Source: Planctomycetota bacterium (GTDB lineage Bacteria > Planctomycetota > Phycisphaerae > UBA1845 > PWPN01). Taken from it: DNA of 64,000 nt. Location of the stretch: assembly GCA_022711465.1 (NCBI GenBank), contig JAKLEZ010000017.1, positions 84,671 through 148,670 on the forward strand, written 5' to 3'. The notes under the pieces were generated by a model. That model saw only the letters and a program-made list of their open reading frames with translations, made no database searches and was not told the DNA's origin. This document shows positions 8,136 through 17,530 of the stretch, one piece after another. The position numbers and the translations under genes were made by a program. The stretch's first letter is position 1; the number at the start of each line of letters is the position of its first letter.

Positions 8136-9035
8136 ATGAAAGCGATTGACCGGCGCGAGTTTCTGGGCGTAGCGACGGCCGCAGCGGGGGCGGCTCTGAC
8201 CGGCAGCGTCCAGGCCCTTCTGGCTGACGCGGTTGGCTCGGCGAATCCGCCCGGTTTCCTTCGAGCCTCGGACACTGTCACGCTGGGCAAGACAGGCCTA
8301 AAGGCATCGCGTCTGGCGTTGGGAACGGGGACGAAGATTCTCATGCAGCGTGAGCTTGGCGAGGCGGCGATTGTCAGGCTGCTTCGCCATGGTCTGGATC
8401 GGGGCATCCGCTGGTGGGACACGGCCGACATGTACAAGATCCACCCCTACATGGGCGCCGCCCTGAAGGAGATCGAGCGGGACCGGGTGGTCATCAACAC
8501 CAAGACACTGGCCAGGGATGCGGCCACCGTGAAGGCCGACATCGAGCGTTTTCGCAAGGAGCTGGACACCGACTACATCGACATCCTCCTGCTGCACTGC
8601 CTGACGGACGGGGGCTGGCCGGAGAAGCTGCGAGGTTGCATGGATGCGCTCAGCGAGGCCAAGCAAAGGGGCCAGGTGAGGCTTGTCGGCTGCTCGTGCC
8701 ACTCGTTGGATGCGCTGAGGGCTTCGGCGGCCAGTCCCTGGGTTGACATCCAGCTGGCGCGGGTCAATCCCTACGCGGTGATCATGGACATCCGCAAGGC
8801 CGATGAGGTCCCCAAGGTGACCGGGGTCCTGGAGGAGATGCACAAGCACGGCAAGATCGTGTATGGCATGAAGATTCTCGGCGAGGGGCAGTTCAAGGGT
8901 GACCGAATCGACCGCTCGCTCGAGTTTGCGCTCAAGCAGAGCTACCTGACCGGCTTCACCATCGGTTTCCGTTATCCTGAGGAAATCGACGACATCATCG
9001 CCCGGATCGATCGGCTGAGGGTTCCGAGGGTGTAG
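8136..9035 (+). CDS. Tat-exported aldo/keto reductase
   Basis: The 299-residue protein begins with a twin-arginine signal (DRREFLG at residues 6-12, then an Ala-rich hydrophobic stretch). The start at 8136 has GGGAAGG 7 nt upstream; the frame is open further upstream, but only this start places the Tat motif correctly. The AKR fold follows, with the catalytic tetrad visible as Asp95, Tyr100, Lys123 and His154 (WWDTADMY, INTK, LLLHC). Such enzymes reduce carbonyls with NADPH. Export by Tat would fit folding with cofactor before export, as described for exported planctomycete oxidoreductases. The substrate is unknown. Confidence 0.88.
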   Translation: MKAIDRREFLGVATAAAGAALTGSVQALLADAVGSANPPGFLRASDTVTLGKTGLKASRLALGTGTKILMQRELGEAAIVRLLRHGLDRGIRWWDTADMYKIHPYMGAALKEIERDRVVINTKTLARDAATVKADIERFRKELDTDYIDILLLHCLTDGGWPEKLRGCMDALSEAKQRGQVRLVGCSCHSLDALRASAASPWVDIQLARVNPYAVIMDIRKADEVPKVTGVLEEMHKHGKIVYGMKILGEGQFKGDRIDRSLEFALKQSYLTGFTIGFRYPEEIDDIIARIDRLRVPRV

Positions 9036-9041
9036 CGGCCG

Positions 9042-10439
9042 CTACGCGTTGCCGCCCAGGCGTTGTTGCCAGTAGCGGATCTGCTCGGCCGCGGAAGCAG
9101 GCCCGGCGTTGCCCTCGCTCCTGTAGCGGTTGACGACATTGGCCGCCCCGAGGTAGTCGTAGACGTCCCGGCCGATTCGGTCGCATATGGTCTTGAAGTC
9201 GTCCAATGAGAGTTCGGCCAGCTCGCGGTTGTGGCGTTCGGCCTCGGCGACCAGCCGGCCGACGTGCTGGTGGGCCTGTCGGAAAGGGACGCCTTTGGCG
9301 ACCAGGTACTCGGCCAGATTGGTCGCATCGAGGAAGCCTCGCTGGGTGGCCTGGGCAAGCCGATCGAGGTTGAAGCGGGCGTGACGCACGACTTCGGCCA
9401 CGATCTCCAGCGATGCCTTGAGTGTATCGTGAGCGCTGAACAGGTAGATCTTGTCCTCCTGGAGATCGCGGTTATAGGCCTGGGGCAGTCCCTTGGTCAG
9501 GGTGAGCATGCCGAGCAAGGCGGCGTACACGCGTCCCACCTTGCCGCGGACCAGTTCCATGACGTCGGGGTTCCGCTTCTGGGGCATCATTGACGAGCCG
9601 GTACAGAATGCATCCGCGATCCGGATGAACTGGAACTCCTGAGAAGAGTAAAGAACCCAGTCTTCCGCGAGCCGTGAGAGGTGGCCGGCGCACATGGCGG
9701 CTGCTGCCAGGAACTCGGTGATGAAGTCTCGGTCGCCGGTGGCGTCGATACTGTTTCGCGTGATCGCGGCGAAGCCGAGTCGCCGGGCCACCGCCTGCCG
9801 ATCGATGGGCAGGGTTGAGCCGGCCAGCGCCCCGGAGCCGAGCGGGCAGAGGTTGACCCGTTTTCGAGCGTCGGTGAACCGGTCGAAGTCGCGATCGAGC
9901 TGTTCCACGTAGGCCAGCAGGTAGGCTGCCGCGGTGACCGGCTGGGCCCGCTGCAAGTGGGTGTACGAGGGCATGACCGCGTGGACACAGCCGCTGGCCA
10001 TTTCCACCAGTGCGGCCTGGGCGCTTCTCAGCAGGGGCAGCATATCCAGATCGATCGCGTCGCGGGTGTACAGTCGCAGATCGAGGGCCACTTGATCGTT
10101 GCGCGATCTTGCGGTGTGCAGCCGCTTGCCGGGCTCACCGACTCTGGTGATCAGGGCCCCCTCGACGGCCATATGGATATCTTCACAGGCGGGGTCCCAC
10201 TTGAACCTATCCGCCCGGATTTCGGCCTCGATCTCCTTCATCCCCCGAACGATCGCCTGGCAGTCGGCCTTGGTGATCAGGCCGACCTCGGCGAGCATTT
10301 CGGCGTGAGCCACGCTCCCGGCGATGTCATACTGCCACAGACGCCGATCAAACGAAAGGCTCTCGACGTAGCTCTCGGTCAGGCAATGGGCGGATTCAGA
10401 GAACCTGGCCTGCCAGCTTTTCTGCGATGGTTTCGACAT
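9042..10439 (-). CDS. argH: Argininosuccinate lyase
   Basis: A 465-residue cytoplasmic enzyme of the fumarase/aspartase superfamily that splits argininosuccinate into arginine and fumarate, the last step of arginine synthesis. The signature GSSMMPQKRNPD with the catalytic Ser of the flexible loop is intact, as are the ARSRNDQVA (substrate binding) and THLQRAQPV (catalytic His) regions. The ATG at 10439 begins MSKPSQKSWQARF, which aligns with family N-termini; an upstream in-frame extension to 10646 is not credible because it would cross the neighbouring promoter and lacks family similarity. argG is not in the window. It is convergent with the aldo/keto reductase gene and divergent from the DUF1570 gene 49 bp away. 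Confidence 0.96.
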   Translation of the reverse strand: MSKPSQKSWQARFSESAHCLTESYVESLSFDRRLWQYDIAGSVAHAEMLAEVGLITKADCQAIVRGMKEIEAEIRADRFKWDPACEDIHMAVEGALITRVGEPGKRLHTARSRNDQVALDLRLYTRDAIDLDMLPLLRSAQAALVEMASGCVHAVMPSYTHLQRAQPVTAAAYLLAYVEQLDRDFDRFTDARKRVNLCPLGSGALAGSTLPIDRQAVARRLGFAAITRNSIDATGDRDFITEFLAAAAMCAGHLSRLAEDWVLYSSQEFQFIRIADAFCTGSSMMPQKRNPDVMELVRGKVGRVYAALLGMLTLTKGLPQAYNRDLQEDKIYLFSAHDTLKASLEIVAEVVRHARFNLDRLAQATQRGFLDATNLAEYLVAKGVPFRQAHQHVGRLVAEAERHNRELAELSLDDFKTICDRIGRDVYDYLGAANVVNRYRSEGNAGPASAAEQIRYWQQRLGGNA

Positions 10440-10474
10440 TGCTCCAGCACTCCCACAGACGGCACTGCATGGAC

Positions 10475-10480
10475 TATAAT
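10475..10480 (+). promoter_or_regulatory. Consensus -10 box close to the start codon
   Basis: TATAAT ends only 8 nt before the ATG at 10489. With the usual 6-7 nt to the transcription start, the mRNA would begin 1-3 nt before the ATG or at it. The ten-base string CTATAATGCG is identical to that at 11786-11795. No good -35 hexamer is visible. Confidence 0.5.
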
Positions 10481-10488
10481 GCGAGAGC

Positions 10489-11688
10489 ATGGAGTTCGCC
10501 ACTCTCCTGTCGCTGCTGCTTGCCCTTCTCTCGGCTCCGTCCGGGCCGGCCAAGCCCACGAGCGCCGCGGCGAACTCATCCTTGCCGGTCGATGTGAAGC
10601 AGGAAGCTGCCTTGCTCCGCGACGCCGGGGCGGGCTTTGCCATCAAGCGGACCGCGCATTTTGTCGTGGCTCACAACGTCCCCTCCGAGGTAGCCGATGA
10701 ACTGACCGCGCGACTGGAGCGCACGTACCTTTCGATCTACCGTTTTTGCGAACACAACAGGATCCACGTGGAGCATCCCAAGCAGCGACTTGAGGCGTTC
10801 TTCTTCGATCGCCGCGAGGAATACGACGGCTACGGGGCCCGCATCTCCTTCTCGTCACCGGGCACATTCGGCGTCTACAGCGAGTCCAGCAACCGCTCCG
10901 CGTTCCTGAATGTGCACAATGACCTGCAGTTCGTCCAGCTCCACGCCAGCCTGGTAGCATCGCGCGAGAACCTGGACCAGTTGTCGAAGGCGATAGCGAG
11001 AATCCGCGACAATCGAACCGTGGTGGAGTTGAGCTTCAGCGACGGTCGGCAGATGCGGCTCAACAAGCAGCAGGCTGCCCGGGAGCTGAACCAGGCTCGG
11101 CGGGAGTTGAAGAGGATCTCCGGCCAATTGGAGGACTACTCGGATCGGATCAACCGTACGGTCATCCAGCACGAGACGGCTCACCAGACCTTGTACAACG
11201 CCGGTCTTCACCGCCGCGGGTCGGACAATCCCCGGTGGCTGGTTGAAGGGCTGGCCTGCCTGTTTGAGACTCCGCCGAGCGCGGAGGGTGCCGGCATTGC
11301 GGCGATCAACAGGATGCGTCTTGACGATTTCCTTGCCGCGGTCTCGGGCAATCGCGAGTCTGGCAGGGTCACGGCCGAGGATGTAGGCAACGCGATTGTG
11401 GCGGGCCAGATCACTTCTCCTCGCGACCTGATCACCCACCCGGGTCTCTACCTGCAGCACGACGGCCGGGGAGCGGTCCACTATGCCGTCACCTGGGCGT
11501 TCCTGCATTACCTCCACCGGACTCGCACCGATCAGCTGGGGGCGTTCCTGCGTGCCGTGAGCGACCGGAGACCCGGCCAGCGTTATTCGGCGGAGCAGGA
11601 ACTTGCGCTGTTCGAGCGGCATTTCGGACCGCTCGACGAGACGTTCCTCCAGCGATGGAGCACTTACATCTGCAAGCTGCGGAGATAG
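10489..11688 (+). CDS. Exported DUF1570-type zinc peptidase-like protein
   Basis: The 399-residue protein starts with a short hydrophobic signal-type segment (about residues 1-20). The body has a gluzincin layout: HETAH at residues 228-232 (zinc-binding HExxH with Glu229 as catalytic base) and, about 20 residues later, WLVEGLACLFE with the probable third ligand Glu. This matches the DUF1570 family, which is frequent in planctomycetes; its substrates are not known. A central 80-residue helical insertion, rich in Arg/Gln/Glu, precedes the metal site. The leader is very short (see the -10 box at 10475). It is divergent from argH and followed by a separate promoter for the small lipoprotein. Confidence 0.82.
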   Translation: MEFATLLSLLLALLSAPSGPAKPTSAAANSSLPVDVKQEAALLRDAGAGFAIKRTAHFVVAHNVPSEVADELTARLERTYLSIYRFCEHNRIHVEHPKQRLEAFFFDRREEYDGYGARISFSSPGTFGVYSESSNRSAFLNVHNDLQFVQLHASLVASRENLDQLSKAIARIRDNRTVVELSFSDGRQMRLNKQQAARELNQARRELKRISGQLEDYSDRINRTVIQHETAHQTLYNAGLHRRGSDNPRWLVEGLACLFETPPSAEGAGIAAINRMRLDDFLAAVSGNRESGRVTAEDVGNAIVAGQITSPRDLITHPGLYLQHDGRGAVHYAVTWAFLHYLHRTRTDQLGAFLRAVSDRRPGQRYSAEQELALFERHFGPLDETFLQRWSTYICKLRR

Positions 11689-11786
11689 GAGGCGGGCTCC
11701 TTTCGCCGCTGACCTGGATGGTCGGCTGTGCCGGCGGTACCGCCTTGCCCGGACGGCGCCTCTTCCCTGAGCAACGGTCGTGGGCC

Positions 11787-11792
11787 TATAAT
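11787..11792 (+). promoter_or_regulatory. Consensus -10 box of the small lipoprotein gene
   Basis: A perfect TATAAT lies 83 nt before the lipoprotein start. TTCCCT at 11763-11768 (18-nt spacing) is a weak candidate -35. The flanking bases match the -10 region at 10475, suggesting a shared local promoter type. Confidence 0.45.
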
Positions 11793-11875
11793 GCGGTTAC
11801 GGACCCTGGCGCGGGCACCTGGCGTTCGGGCAGGTTGGCCGTGTGCCTCCGTGGGGTCTGCTGGAGAGACTCGTG

Positions 11876-12073
11876 ATGAAGCTCAGGTTTGTCTTGTCTT
11901 CCGTGCTGGCCGGGCTGCTCCTGCTGACCAGCGCCGGCTGCGGTGATCAGTTGAGGGACTCGTTCAAAATCGGCGTGTTCACGTACGTCAGCGGCACGTT
12001 CAGCAGCCTGCAGTTGCCCACGCAGATCAGTGACGCGCTGGTGAAATCGGTTATCAGTGGATTCGGTCGCTGA
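11876..12073 (+). CDS. Small lipoprotein, unknown function
   Basis: A 65-residue protein with a classic type II signal: Lys/Arg n-region, hydrophobic core and lipobox LTSAGC, giving a lipid-anchored mature peptide of about 44 residues beginning CGDQLRDSF. The ATG at 11876 has GGAGAG 8 nt upstream. The mature part holds no recognised domain and looks helical and amphipathic. Very short lipoproteins of this kind can modulate envelope complexes, but nothing here indicates a partner. It has its own promoter and faces the rne gene convergently. Confidence 0.7.
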   Translation: MKLRFVLSSVLAGLLLLTSAGCGDQLRDSFKIGVFTYVSGTFSSLQLPTQISDALVKSVISGFGR

Positions 12074-12200
12074 GCGGCCCGGAACAGCGGGACGGAACGC
12101 ACCCCGAGGGCAGTTCCTCAAGCTCTCGAGGCCTGACCCGAGTGGACACCGACCGGTTTCAGCGGCCCCCACCGGAAATGCCGTTCAGCGGGGTCCTTGT

Positions 12201-14903
12201 TCAGTCGACCATTTCCTCGAATCGGCTATCGTCATCGTTCCGTTCCGGCTCGGCGGGTCGCGAGCGCTTGCCGTGGACGTCGCGTTGACGACTGGGGGCC
12301 TCGGGCACGTCGATCACGCGAACGACGCCGCCGCGCTGATCCAGGCACTCGAAGAGGTACTGATCGGGGCCCAGGTGGCTATCCCCGTGGACGGTGATGC
12401 GGATGCCGGTGTCCTGTTCCATCGCGAAGATCTTGGCCCGTTTGTGGTTCTGCAGGTGGAACGCGACCGACGGTGGGACGCGGACCGAGACTCTCTCCAC
12501 CTGCTCGTGGTGCGTTGCGACCGCCAGCAGGCGGATGACGTCAAGGGTCATAGACTCGGCGTTCTTGACCAGTCCGGCGCCGTGGCAATGCGGGCAATCC
12601 TGGTAGATACTCTTCTTGATTGACGGGCGCATGCGCTGGCGGGTGATCTCGATGATGCCGAACTGGCTCATGCGGAGGCACTTGGCTCGCTCCTTGTGCT
12701 TCTTGAGTGCGTCCCGAAGGCACCGCTCCACCTCGCGGCGATGCTTGTCTGTCCGCATATCGATGAAGTCGCAGAGGATGAGGCCGCCCAGATCGCGCAG
12801 TCGGAGGTGTCGGGCGATCTCGTCGGCTGCTTCCATATTGGTGCGGAATGCGGTCTCTTCGGCATCGTCATGATCCCGGAACCGCCCGCTGTTGACGTCG
12901 ATGGCCACCAAGGCCTCGGTTGAGTCGATGATGAGCGATCCACCGGATGGCAGCGGAACGACGCGGGAGTAGAGCCGCTCGATCTCCTGCTCGATGCTGA
13001 ATCGGTGAAACAGAGGTTCGTGGCCGGAGTATTCTTCGACCTCGGAGCCGCCGCGGGGCATGGCGATCGAGAGGAAGTCCCGCACCTTCTGGGCGGTTTT
13101 TGGGCAATCGACAATGACCCGGTTGAACTCCGACGAATAGACATCGCGGATGGTGCGGATCACCAGATCGGATTCCTGGTAGAGTTCGCACGGCGCCCGG
13201 TCGCTCTTGACCCGCCGGGCGACCACGTTCCAGAGGCGCTGGAGGTAGGTGAGGTCCCGCTGCAGCTCGCGCTTGGTCTGGTCCTGTCCGGCGGTGCGGA
13301 GGATGAAGCCCATGTCCTTGGGCAGATCGAGCTCATCCAGCAGCCGTCGCATTTTCCGGCGGGCTTCCTCGTCCTCAATCCTGCGGGAGACACCCAACCG
13401 GTTCATGCCTGGCATCATGACCAAGTACCGGCCGGGGATGGACACGTAGGTTGTCAGCGTCGGGCCCTTGGTACCGATGCCTTCCTTGATGATCTGGACG
13501 ATAACCTCCTGGCCGCGGCGCAGGCATTTCTGAATTGGCGGCCGATCGCGACGCGGTGTCTTGCGGCCGATATCCTCAATGCCTCTCATGCCGTCGGGGA
13601 AATACTGCGGTTGCAGATCGCTGATGTGCAGGAAGCCGTTCTTCGGCAGTCCGAAATCGATGAATGCGGCCTGGATGCTTGGCTCGACGTTGGTGACCCG
13701 TCCCTTGTAGATATTGCCCACATGCGAGGCGGAGCTGTCTCGCTCGATAAACAGCTCTTCCAGGCGGCTCTGATGAACGATGGCGATGCGGCATTCCTCG
13801 CCTTCCGCCACATTGATGAGCATAGCCCGCTCGTCGGGCTTGATGGCCCGGAGGGTGTGGGCTTTGCCCTCGCGTGACGGTGCTGCGGGCCCGGGCGGCT
13901 GATCGAGCCGATGGTCCTTCTCCCGCTGGTCGTGGCCTGCCGGCGACCGATCTTCGCGAGGCCGTCCCTCATGTTTCGATGGCGCGTGGGCGTCGCGGCC
14001 CCGGTGTTCGTGGCCGGGCGCGGAACGCCCGTCACGCTGTCTCTGATCGTGGGCAGGGACTGCCCGGCCGCCATGGTCCCGGTGTTCCGGCGCGGGCACG
14101 GTGTGCGGGGGGTGCACTTGTCCGGGCCGATGGGTTTGTTGTGCGGCACTCTTGCCGCCCCTGCCTCCTCCGCCGCCGGGGCTGCCATCGGCGTTCTGGC
14201 CGGCCTCGCGGTCTCCTCCTCGCCGGCCACGTCGACGACGTCTTCGCCGGCGACCTTCACGTAACTGGCCGGCTTGCCCGCCGTTCTCGCCTTGGCGATC
14301 CGAGGTTTCGGGTGAAAGCCTGCTGGTTCCCGTGTCGGCCTGCAGCGGCTCCCAGATCTGCTCGCGTTCCTCGAAGGCTGCGATATCGCCGTTACCCGCC
14401 GCGTCGCCTTGGGGAGTGACGGCCGGTTCCGCGGGCGGGGCGTGGAATCCGTCGAACGGGGTCCGTGGCGGCTCGGCTTGAGCCAGGGGCTCGGCCTCGG
14501 CGGCAGGAGTCAGGAGCTCTTCGGCGTCGGGAGCCTGGGCCTGTGGTTCCGTCTTGCGACGGGTGCGCGTTCGGCGTTGCCGTTTGGCTGTCGGCTTGGT
14601 TTCCGTCGTGGTGAGTCTTGGCTCCGGCTGGGGCTCGATGCCTTCTTTCGACTTAGTCGTCTTCAGGACCGTTGGCACCGGTTCCACCTCTATATCGTGG
14701 ATGCCGAAGCCGAAGTCATCGACGTTGCCGGCGGTGCGGGCCGGTTCTGGAGCCTGAGGGGCTGGCACCTGGGTAGGGGCCTGCGTCGCCAACGGCGCGC
14801 TGGCCGGGGTATCCGCCTTAGCGTTCCGGCCCGACTTTGCTGTGCGTCGGGGACGACTGGATTTGGTTTTCTTGCTGGTTTCTTTCGAACTGGATTCCGT
14901 CAT
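12201..14903 (-). CDS. rne: Ribonuclease E/G with long N-terminal disordered extension
   Basis: A 900-residue endoribonuclease that starts mRNA decay and processes stable RNAs. The catalytic half (about residues 355-830) has the S1 RNA-binding domain (NIYKGRVTNVEPSIQAAF), the DNase I-like domain with metal ligands in AIDVNSGR (about 666) and LCDFIDM (about 711), and a zinc-link CPHCHG (about 769) used for dimer or tetramer contacts. Residues about 1-350 are low complexity: Lys/Arg-, Pro- and Gln-rich with a run of Arg near 220, then His/Gly/Arg-rich repeats. E. coli RNase E carries its scaffold at the C-terminus, so this layout is reversed. The DUF2344 gene lies 56 bp upstream on the same strand, a pairing common for this family. 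Confidence 0.94.
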   Translation of the reverse strand: MTESSSKETSKKTKSSRPRRTAKSGRNAKADTPASAPLATQAPTQVPAPQAPEPARTAGNVDDFGFGIHDIEVEPVPTVLKTTKSKEGIEPQPEPRLTTTETKPTAKRQRRTRTRRKTEPQAQAPDAEELLTPAAEAEPLAQAEPPRTPFDGFHAPPAEPAVTPQGDAAGNGDIAAFEEREQIWEPLQADTGTSRLSPETSDRQGENGGQAGQLREGRRRRRRRRGRRGGDREAGQNADGSPGGGGGRGGKSAAQQTHRPGQVHPPHTVPAPEHRDHGGRAVPAHDQRQRDGRSAPGHEHRGRDAHAPSKHEGRPREDRSPAGHDQREKDHRLDQPPGPAAPSREGKAHTLRAIKPDERAMLINVAEGEECRIAIVHQSRLEELFIERDSSASHVGNIYKGRVTNVEPSIQAAFIDFGLPKNGFLHISDLQPQYFPDGMRGIEDIGRKTPRRDRPPIQKCLRRGQEVIVQIIKEGIGTKGPTLTTYVSIPGRYLVMMPGMNRLGVSRRIEDEEARRKMRRLLDELDLPKDMGFILRTAGQDQTKRELQRDLTYLQRLWNVVARRVKSDRAPCELYQESDLVIRTIRDVYSSEFNRVIVDCPKTAQKVRDFLSIAMPRGGSEVEEYSGHEPLFHRFSIEQEIERLYSRVVPLPSGGSLIIDSTEALVAIDVNSGRFRDHDDAEETAFRTNMEAADEIARHLRLRDLGGLILCDFIDMRTDKHRREVERCLRDALKKHKERAKCLRMSQFGIIEITRQRMRPSIKKSIYQDCPHCHGAGLVKNAESMTLDVIRLLAVATHHEQVERVSVRVPPSVAFHLQNHKRAKIFAMEQDTGIRITVHGDSHLGPDQYLFECLDQRGGVVRVIDVPEAPSRQRDVHGKRSRPAEPERNDDDSRFEEMVD

Positions 14904-14959
14904 AGACTACCTACTCTCGTGACTTCCATGTGGGAGCGGCGGCTGTCAGGTTGGCCATT

Positions 14960-15655
14960 TCAGGCAAGCGGCCGGTCGGCCTCGTCGGAGGACGGTTCCG
15001 ATGCTCCGGATTGGAGTGGGTCTCGGTCGATCCACGCCACCCGTGTCCGCCTGACCCGGTGGAGCCAGGACGAGGCGTCGAGCCCCAAGGCCGTGAGGAT
15101 TTCCGCGGGACGGGCACCGCCCTTCGGGTCCACCCGGACTTTCCAGTGGAGGGTATGACCGTCCACGCCGAGTTGGACCAGCAGGGCACGAAGATCGATT
15201 GTCCTGCCGGCTTTGCCGCCATTTGGATCGCGTTCGATGCACCAGTGGTGTTCGGCCATGAGGGCCGCCGCCTGGGCGGCCGCCCGGATTGCCGACTCGG
15301 CGGACAGATCGACCGAGTACTCCACCTCGCAGGGCTGGACTGTTCCGCCTGACGTCACCGGCCAAGCTTCCCGAAGTCCGAGGCCCTCGGGCATCTGGGG
15401 CTCGAGCCGTCGTCGCACGTCCTCGGCGTCCATCGGTTCCGAGAGTTCAAACACCGCCAAGTCCGCGTCGCTGGCGATCCCCACAGAGCGGGGCAGCGGC
15501 AGCGACACTCTCGGTTTCGGATTGAACCCTCCTGAGAACTTCACCGGCACCCGGCTTCTGGCCAGGGCCCGCTCGAAGAGCCGCATCGTGTCACGGTGCG
15601 AAATGAACCTCAGGTCGCCCTCGATCGCAAAGCGAATGGCCACCTTATACCGCAA
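14960..15655 (-). CDS. DUF2344 / TIGR03936 protein (radical-SAM-linked)
   Basis: A 231-residue protein matching the family often fused or adjacent to a B12-binding radical SAM protein and next to RNase E/G. Family hallmarks are the N-terminal FAIEGDLRFISHRDTMR and FSGGFNPKPRVSLPLP segments. The start codon is TTG at 15655 with AGGAG 4 nt upstream; no in-frame ATG is better placed. The function is not established; a role in RNA modification or in ribosome-linked chemistry has been suggested from context only. The radical SAM partner is not adjacent here; upstream are the PTS genes. It is probably co-transcribed with rne. Confidence 0.88.
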   Translation of the reverse strand: MRYKVAIRFAIEGDLRFISHRDTMRLFERALARSRVPVKFSGGFNPKPRVSLPLPRSVGIASDADLAVFELSEPMDAEDVRRRLEPQMPEGLGLREAWPVTSGGTVQPCEVEYSVDLSAESAIRAAAQAAALMAEHHWCIERDPNGGKAGRTIDLRALLVQLGVDGHTLHWKVRVDPKGGARPAEILTALGLDASSWLHRVRRTRVAWIDRDPLQSGASEPSSDEADRPLA

Positions 15656-15784
15656 TGAGCTCCTGTTTCCTTAATGAATACCGTTAGTGATTCGTCATGC
15701 CACACCCGCATACGGCGGATATGGCCCGTTTGTCTGACCGAGGGCCGCGTCACCGCGGCGTGTCGTTCATCACTCTCCCACTCA

Positions 15785-17524
15785 CTAGAGGCTTTCAGGT
15801 GCGACTTTGCGCACCTCGTCGCGCAGGTAGTTGCTTACGAGTCGGTCAGTCTCGTAAGAAAGCGCCTTGCGCGCGATCCGTTCGGCACGGGCGACGGTTG
15901 TCGAGCGGATGATTCTCTTGATCTCCGGGATATCGTTGGCGGCCATGGAGAACTGCCGCAGTCCGATTCCGATCAGGAACAGGGTGTACAGTGGTTCGCC
16001 GGCCATTTCCCCGCACAGGCTGCACGGCACGCCGGCTCGATTTGCCTTCTGGATTACCTCTCTCAGGGTGTGCAGCACGGCCGGGTGTGAAGCGGTGTAC
16101 AAGGGGGCCACCCGCTCGTTATTGCGGTCCACGGCCAGGGTATACTGGATCAGATCGTTCGAGCCGATGCTGAGGAAATCCACCTCGCGCATGAACTCGC
16201 GGATCTGAATGGCTGCCCCCGGTGTTTCCACCATGATACCCACCGGGATGTCGCGGCGGAACGGTACGCCCATTTCCTCAAGGTCTTCCATCGCGTCGCC
16301 CAGGGCCATTTTGCCCTGTCGGAGTTCCATCAAGCCCGAGATCAGGGGGAACATGATCCGGACGTCGCCCTCGGCCGACGCCCGGAGGATGGCCCGCAAC
16401 TGGATCTTGAACAGGTCGAGGTTCTGGAGGCAATAGCGGATGGATCGCAGGCCGAGGAACGGGTTACGTTCCGGCTCGGTGGCCTGCTGGCGGGTATACT
16501 TATCGGCGCCGAGGTCAAGGGTGCGGATGATGATCGGCCGCCCCTTCATAGCCCGGACGACGGAGTAGTAGGCCTCGCAATGCTCCTGCTCGGTGGGTTC
16601 GGTTTCGCTGCGCAGGTAGAGGAACTCGGTCCGGTAGAGGCCGACGCCCTCGGCCCCCTTTTCGAGACAGAGGGCGGCCTCGTAGGGGAACTCGATGTTT
16701 GCCGCCAGCGAGATCCGCGTCCCGTCGATCGTCACGGCGGGCTTGTCGCGCAGTTCGACGAGGCCGACCGCCACCTCCCTCATTCGCTGTTCTTCGCGGC
16801 GGTACTCTTCGACCATGGCCGGGTCGGGCCGAATGATGGCCAAGCCCTTGGTGCCGTCGAGGATCACGGTGTCGCCGTCGCCCACGGCCTGGGAGATGTC
16901 CTTGAGACCCATGACTGCGGGAATGCCCATGGAGCGCACGACGATGGCGGTATGGGAGGTCAGGCCGCCGGTGTCCATTGCCAGGGCGAGGACCTTGGTC
17001 CGGCTGAGGTTTGCCCCTTGGGAGGGTGTCAGATCGTGGGCCACGAGGATGACCTGATCCTGAAGGTGGGCGAGATCTTCCCCGGACCCGCCGCACAGGT
17101 GCCGCAGCAACCTGCGTTCGATATCGCGGATATCACGGACTCGTTCGCGAAGCAGTTCGTCCTCCATGTTGAGGAACCGCCGCTGGTAATCGCGCATGAT
17201 TTCCCTAACGCTGTACTCGGCGGTATAGCGGTGGGAGGTCAGGAGGGCGGCCATCTGCTCGCGGAGGCGTCCCTGGCTCATGACGCCGTAATGGAAGTCG
17301 AAGATGGCGGCGATGTCCTGGCCGACCTGGTGGGCGGTGGTCTGCCGCAGGCTGCTGAGCTCGGCGAGCGAGGCCTCGAAAGCAGCGTTGAGGCGATCCA
17401 GTTCGCGGGCAACCTGTTCCGGGGCCACGGGCTCGTGGGAGATCCGGTACTCCTCGGCGCCGAGCGTGACCGCGGTCGCGATCGCAACGCCGGGTGAGAC
17501 AGGGATGCCTTTCTTGATCTCCAT
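15785..17524 (-). CDS. ptsI: PTS enzyme I, phosphoenolpyruvate-protein phosphotransferase
   Basis: A 579-residue cytoplasmic enzyme that autophosphorylates from PEP and passes phosphate to HPr. The phospho-His motif GGLTSHTAIVVRSMGIPAVMG is intact (His near residue 189). The C-terminal PEP-binding barrel shows GLYRTEFLYL, the RTLDLGADK segment, and SIGSNDLIQYTLAVDRNN, followed by the CGEMAG loop with the catalytic Cys. There is no GAF domain, so it is EI rather than the nitrogen-type PtsP. It starts 6 bp after the ptsH stop and is surely in the same operon. No sugar-specific EIIB/EIIC is in the window, so the output may be regulatory. Confidence 0.96.
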   Translation of the reverse strand: MEIKKGIPVSPGVAIATAVTLGAEEYRISHEPVAPEQVARELDRLNAAFEASLAELSSLRQTTAHQVGQDIAAIFDFHYGVMSQGRLREQMAALLTSHRYTAEYSVREIMRDYQRRFLNMEDELLRERVRDIRDIERRLLRHLCGGSGEDLAHLQDQVILVAHDLTPSQGANLSRTKVLALAMDTGGLTSHTAIVVRSMGIPAVMGLKDISQAVGDGDTVILDGTKGLAIIRPDPAMVEEYRREEQRMREVAVGLVELRDKPAVTIDGTRISLAANIEFPYEAALCLEKGAEGVGLYRTEFLYLRSETEPTEQEHCEAYYSVVRAMKGRPIIIRTLDLGADKYTRQQATEPERNPFLGLRSIRYCLQNLDLFKIQLRAILRASAEGDVRIMFPLISGLMELRQGKMALGDAMEDLEEMGVPFRRDIPVGIMVETPGAAIQIREFMREVDFLSIGSNDLIQYTLAVDRNNERVAPLYTASHPAVLHTLREVIQKANRAGVPCSLCGEMAGEPLYTLFLIGIGLRQFSMAANDIPEIKRIIRSTTVARAERIARKALSYETDRLVSNYLRDEVRKVAPESL

Positions 17525-17530
17525 GCCGAC

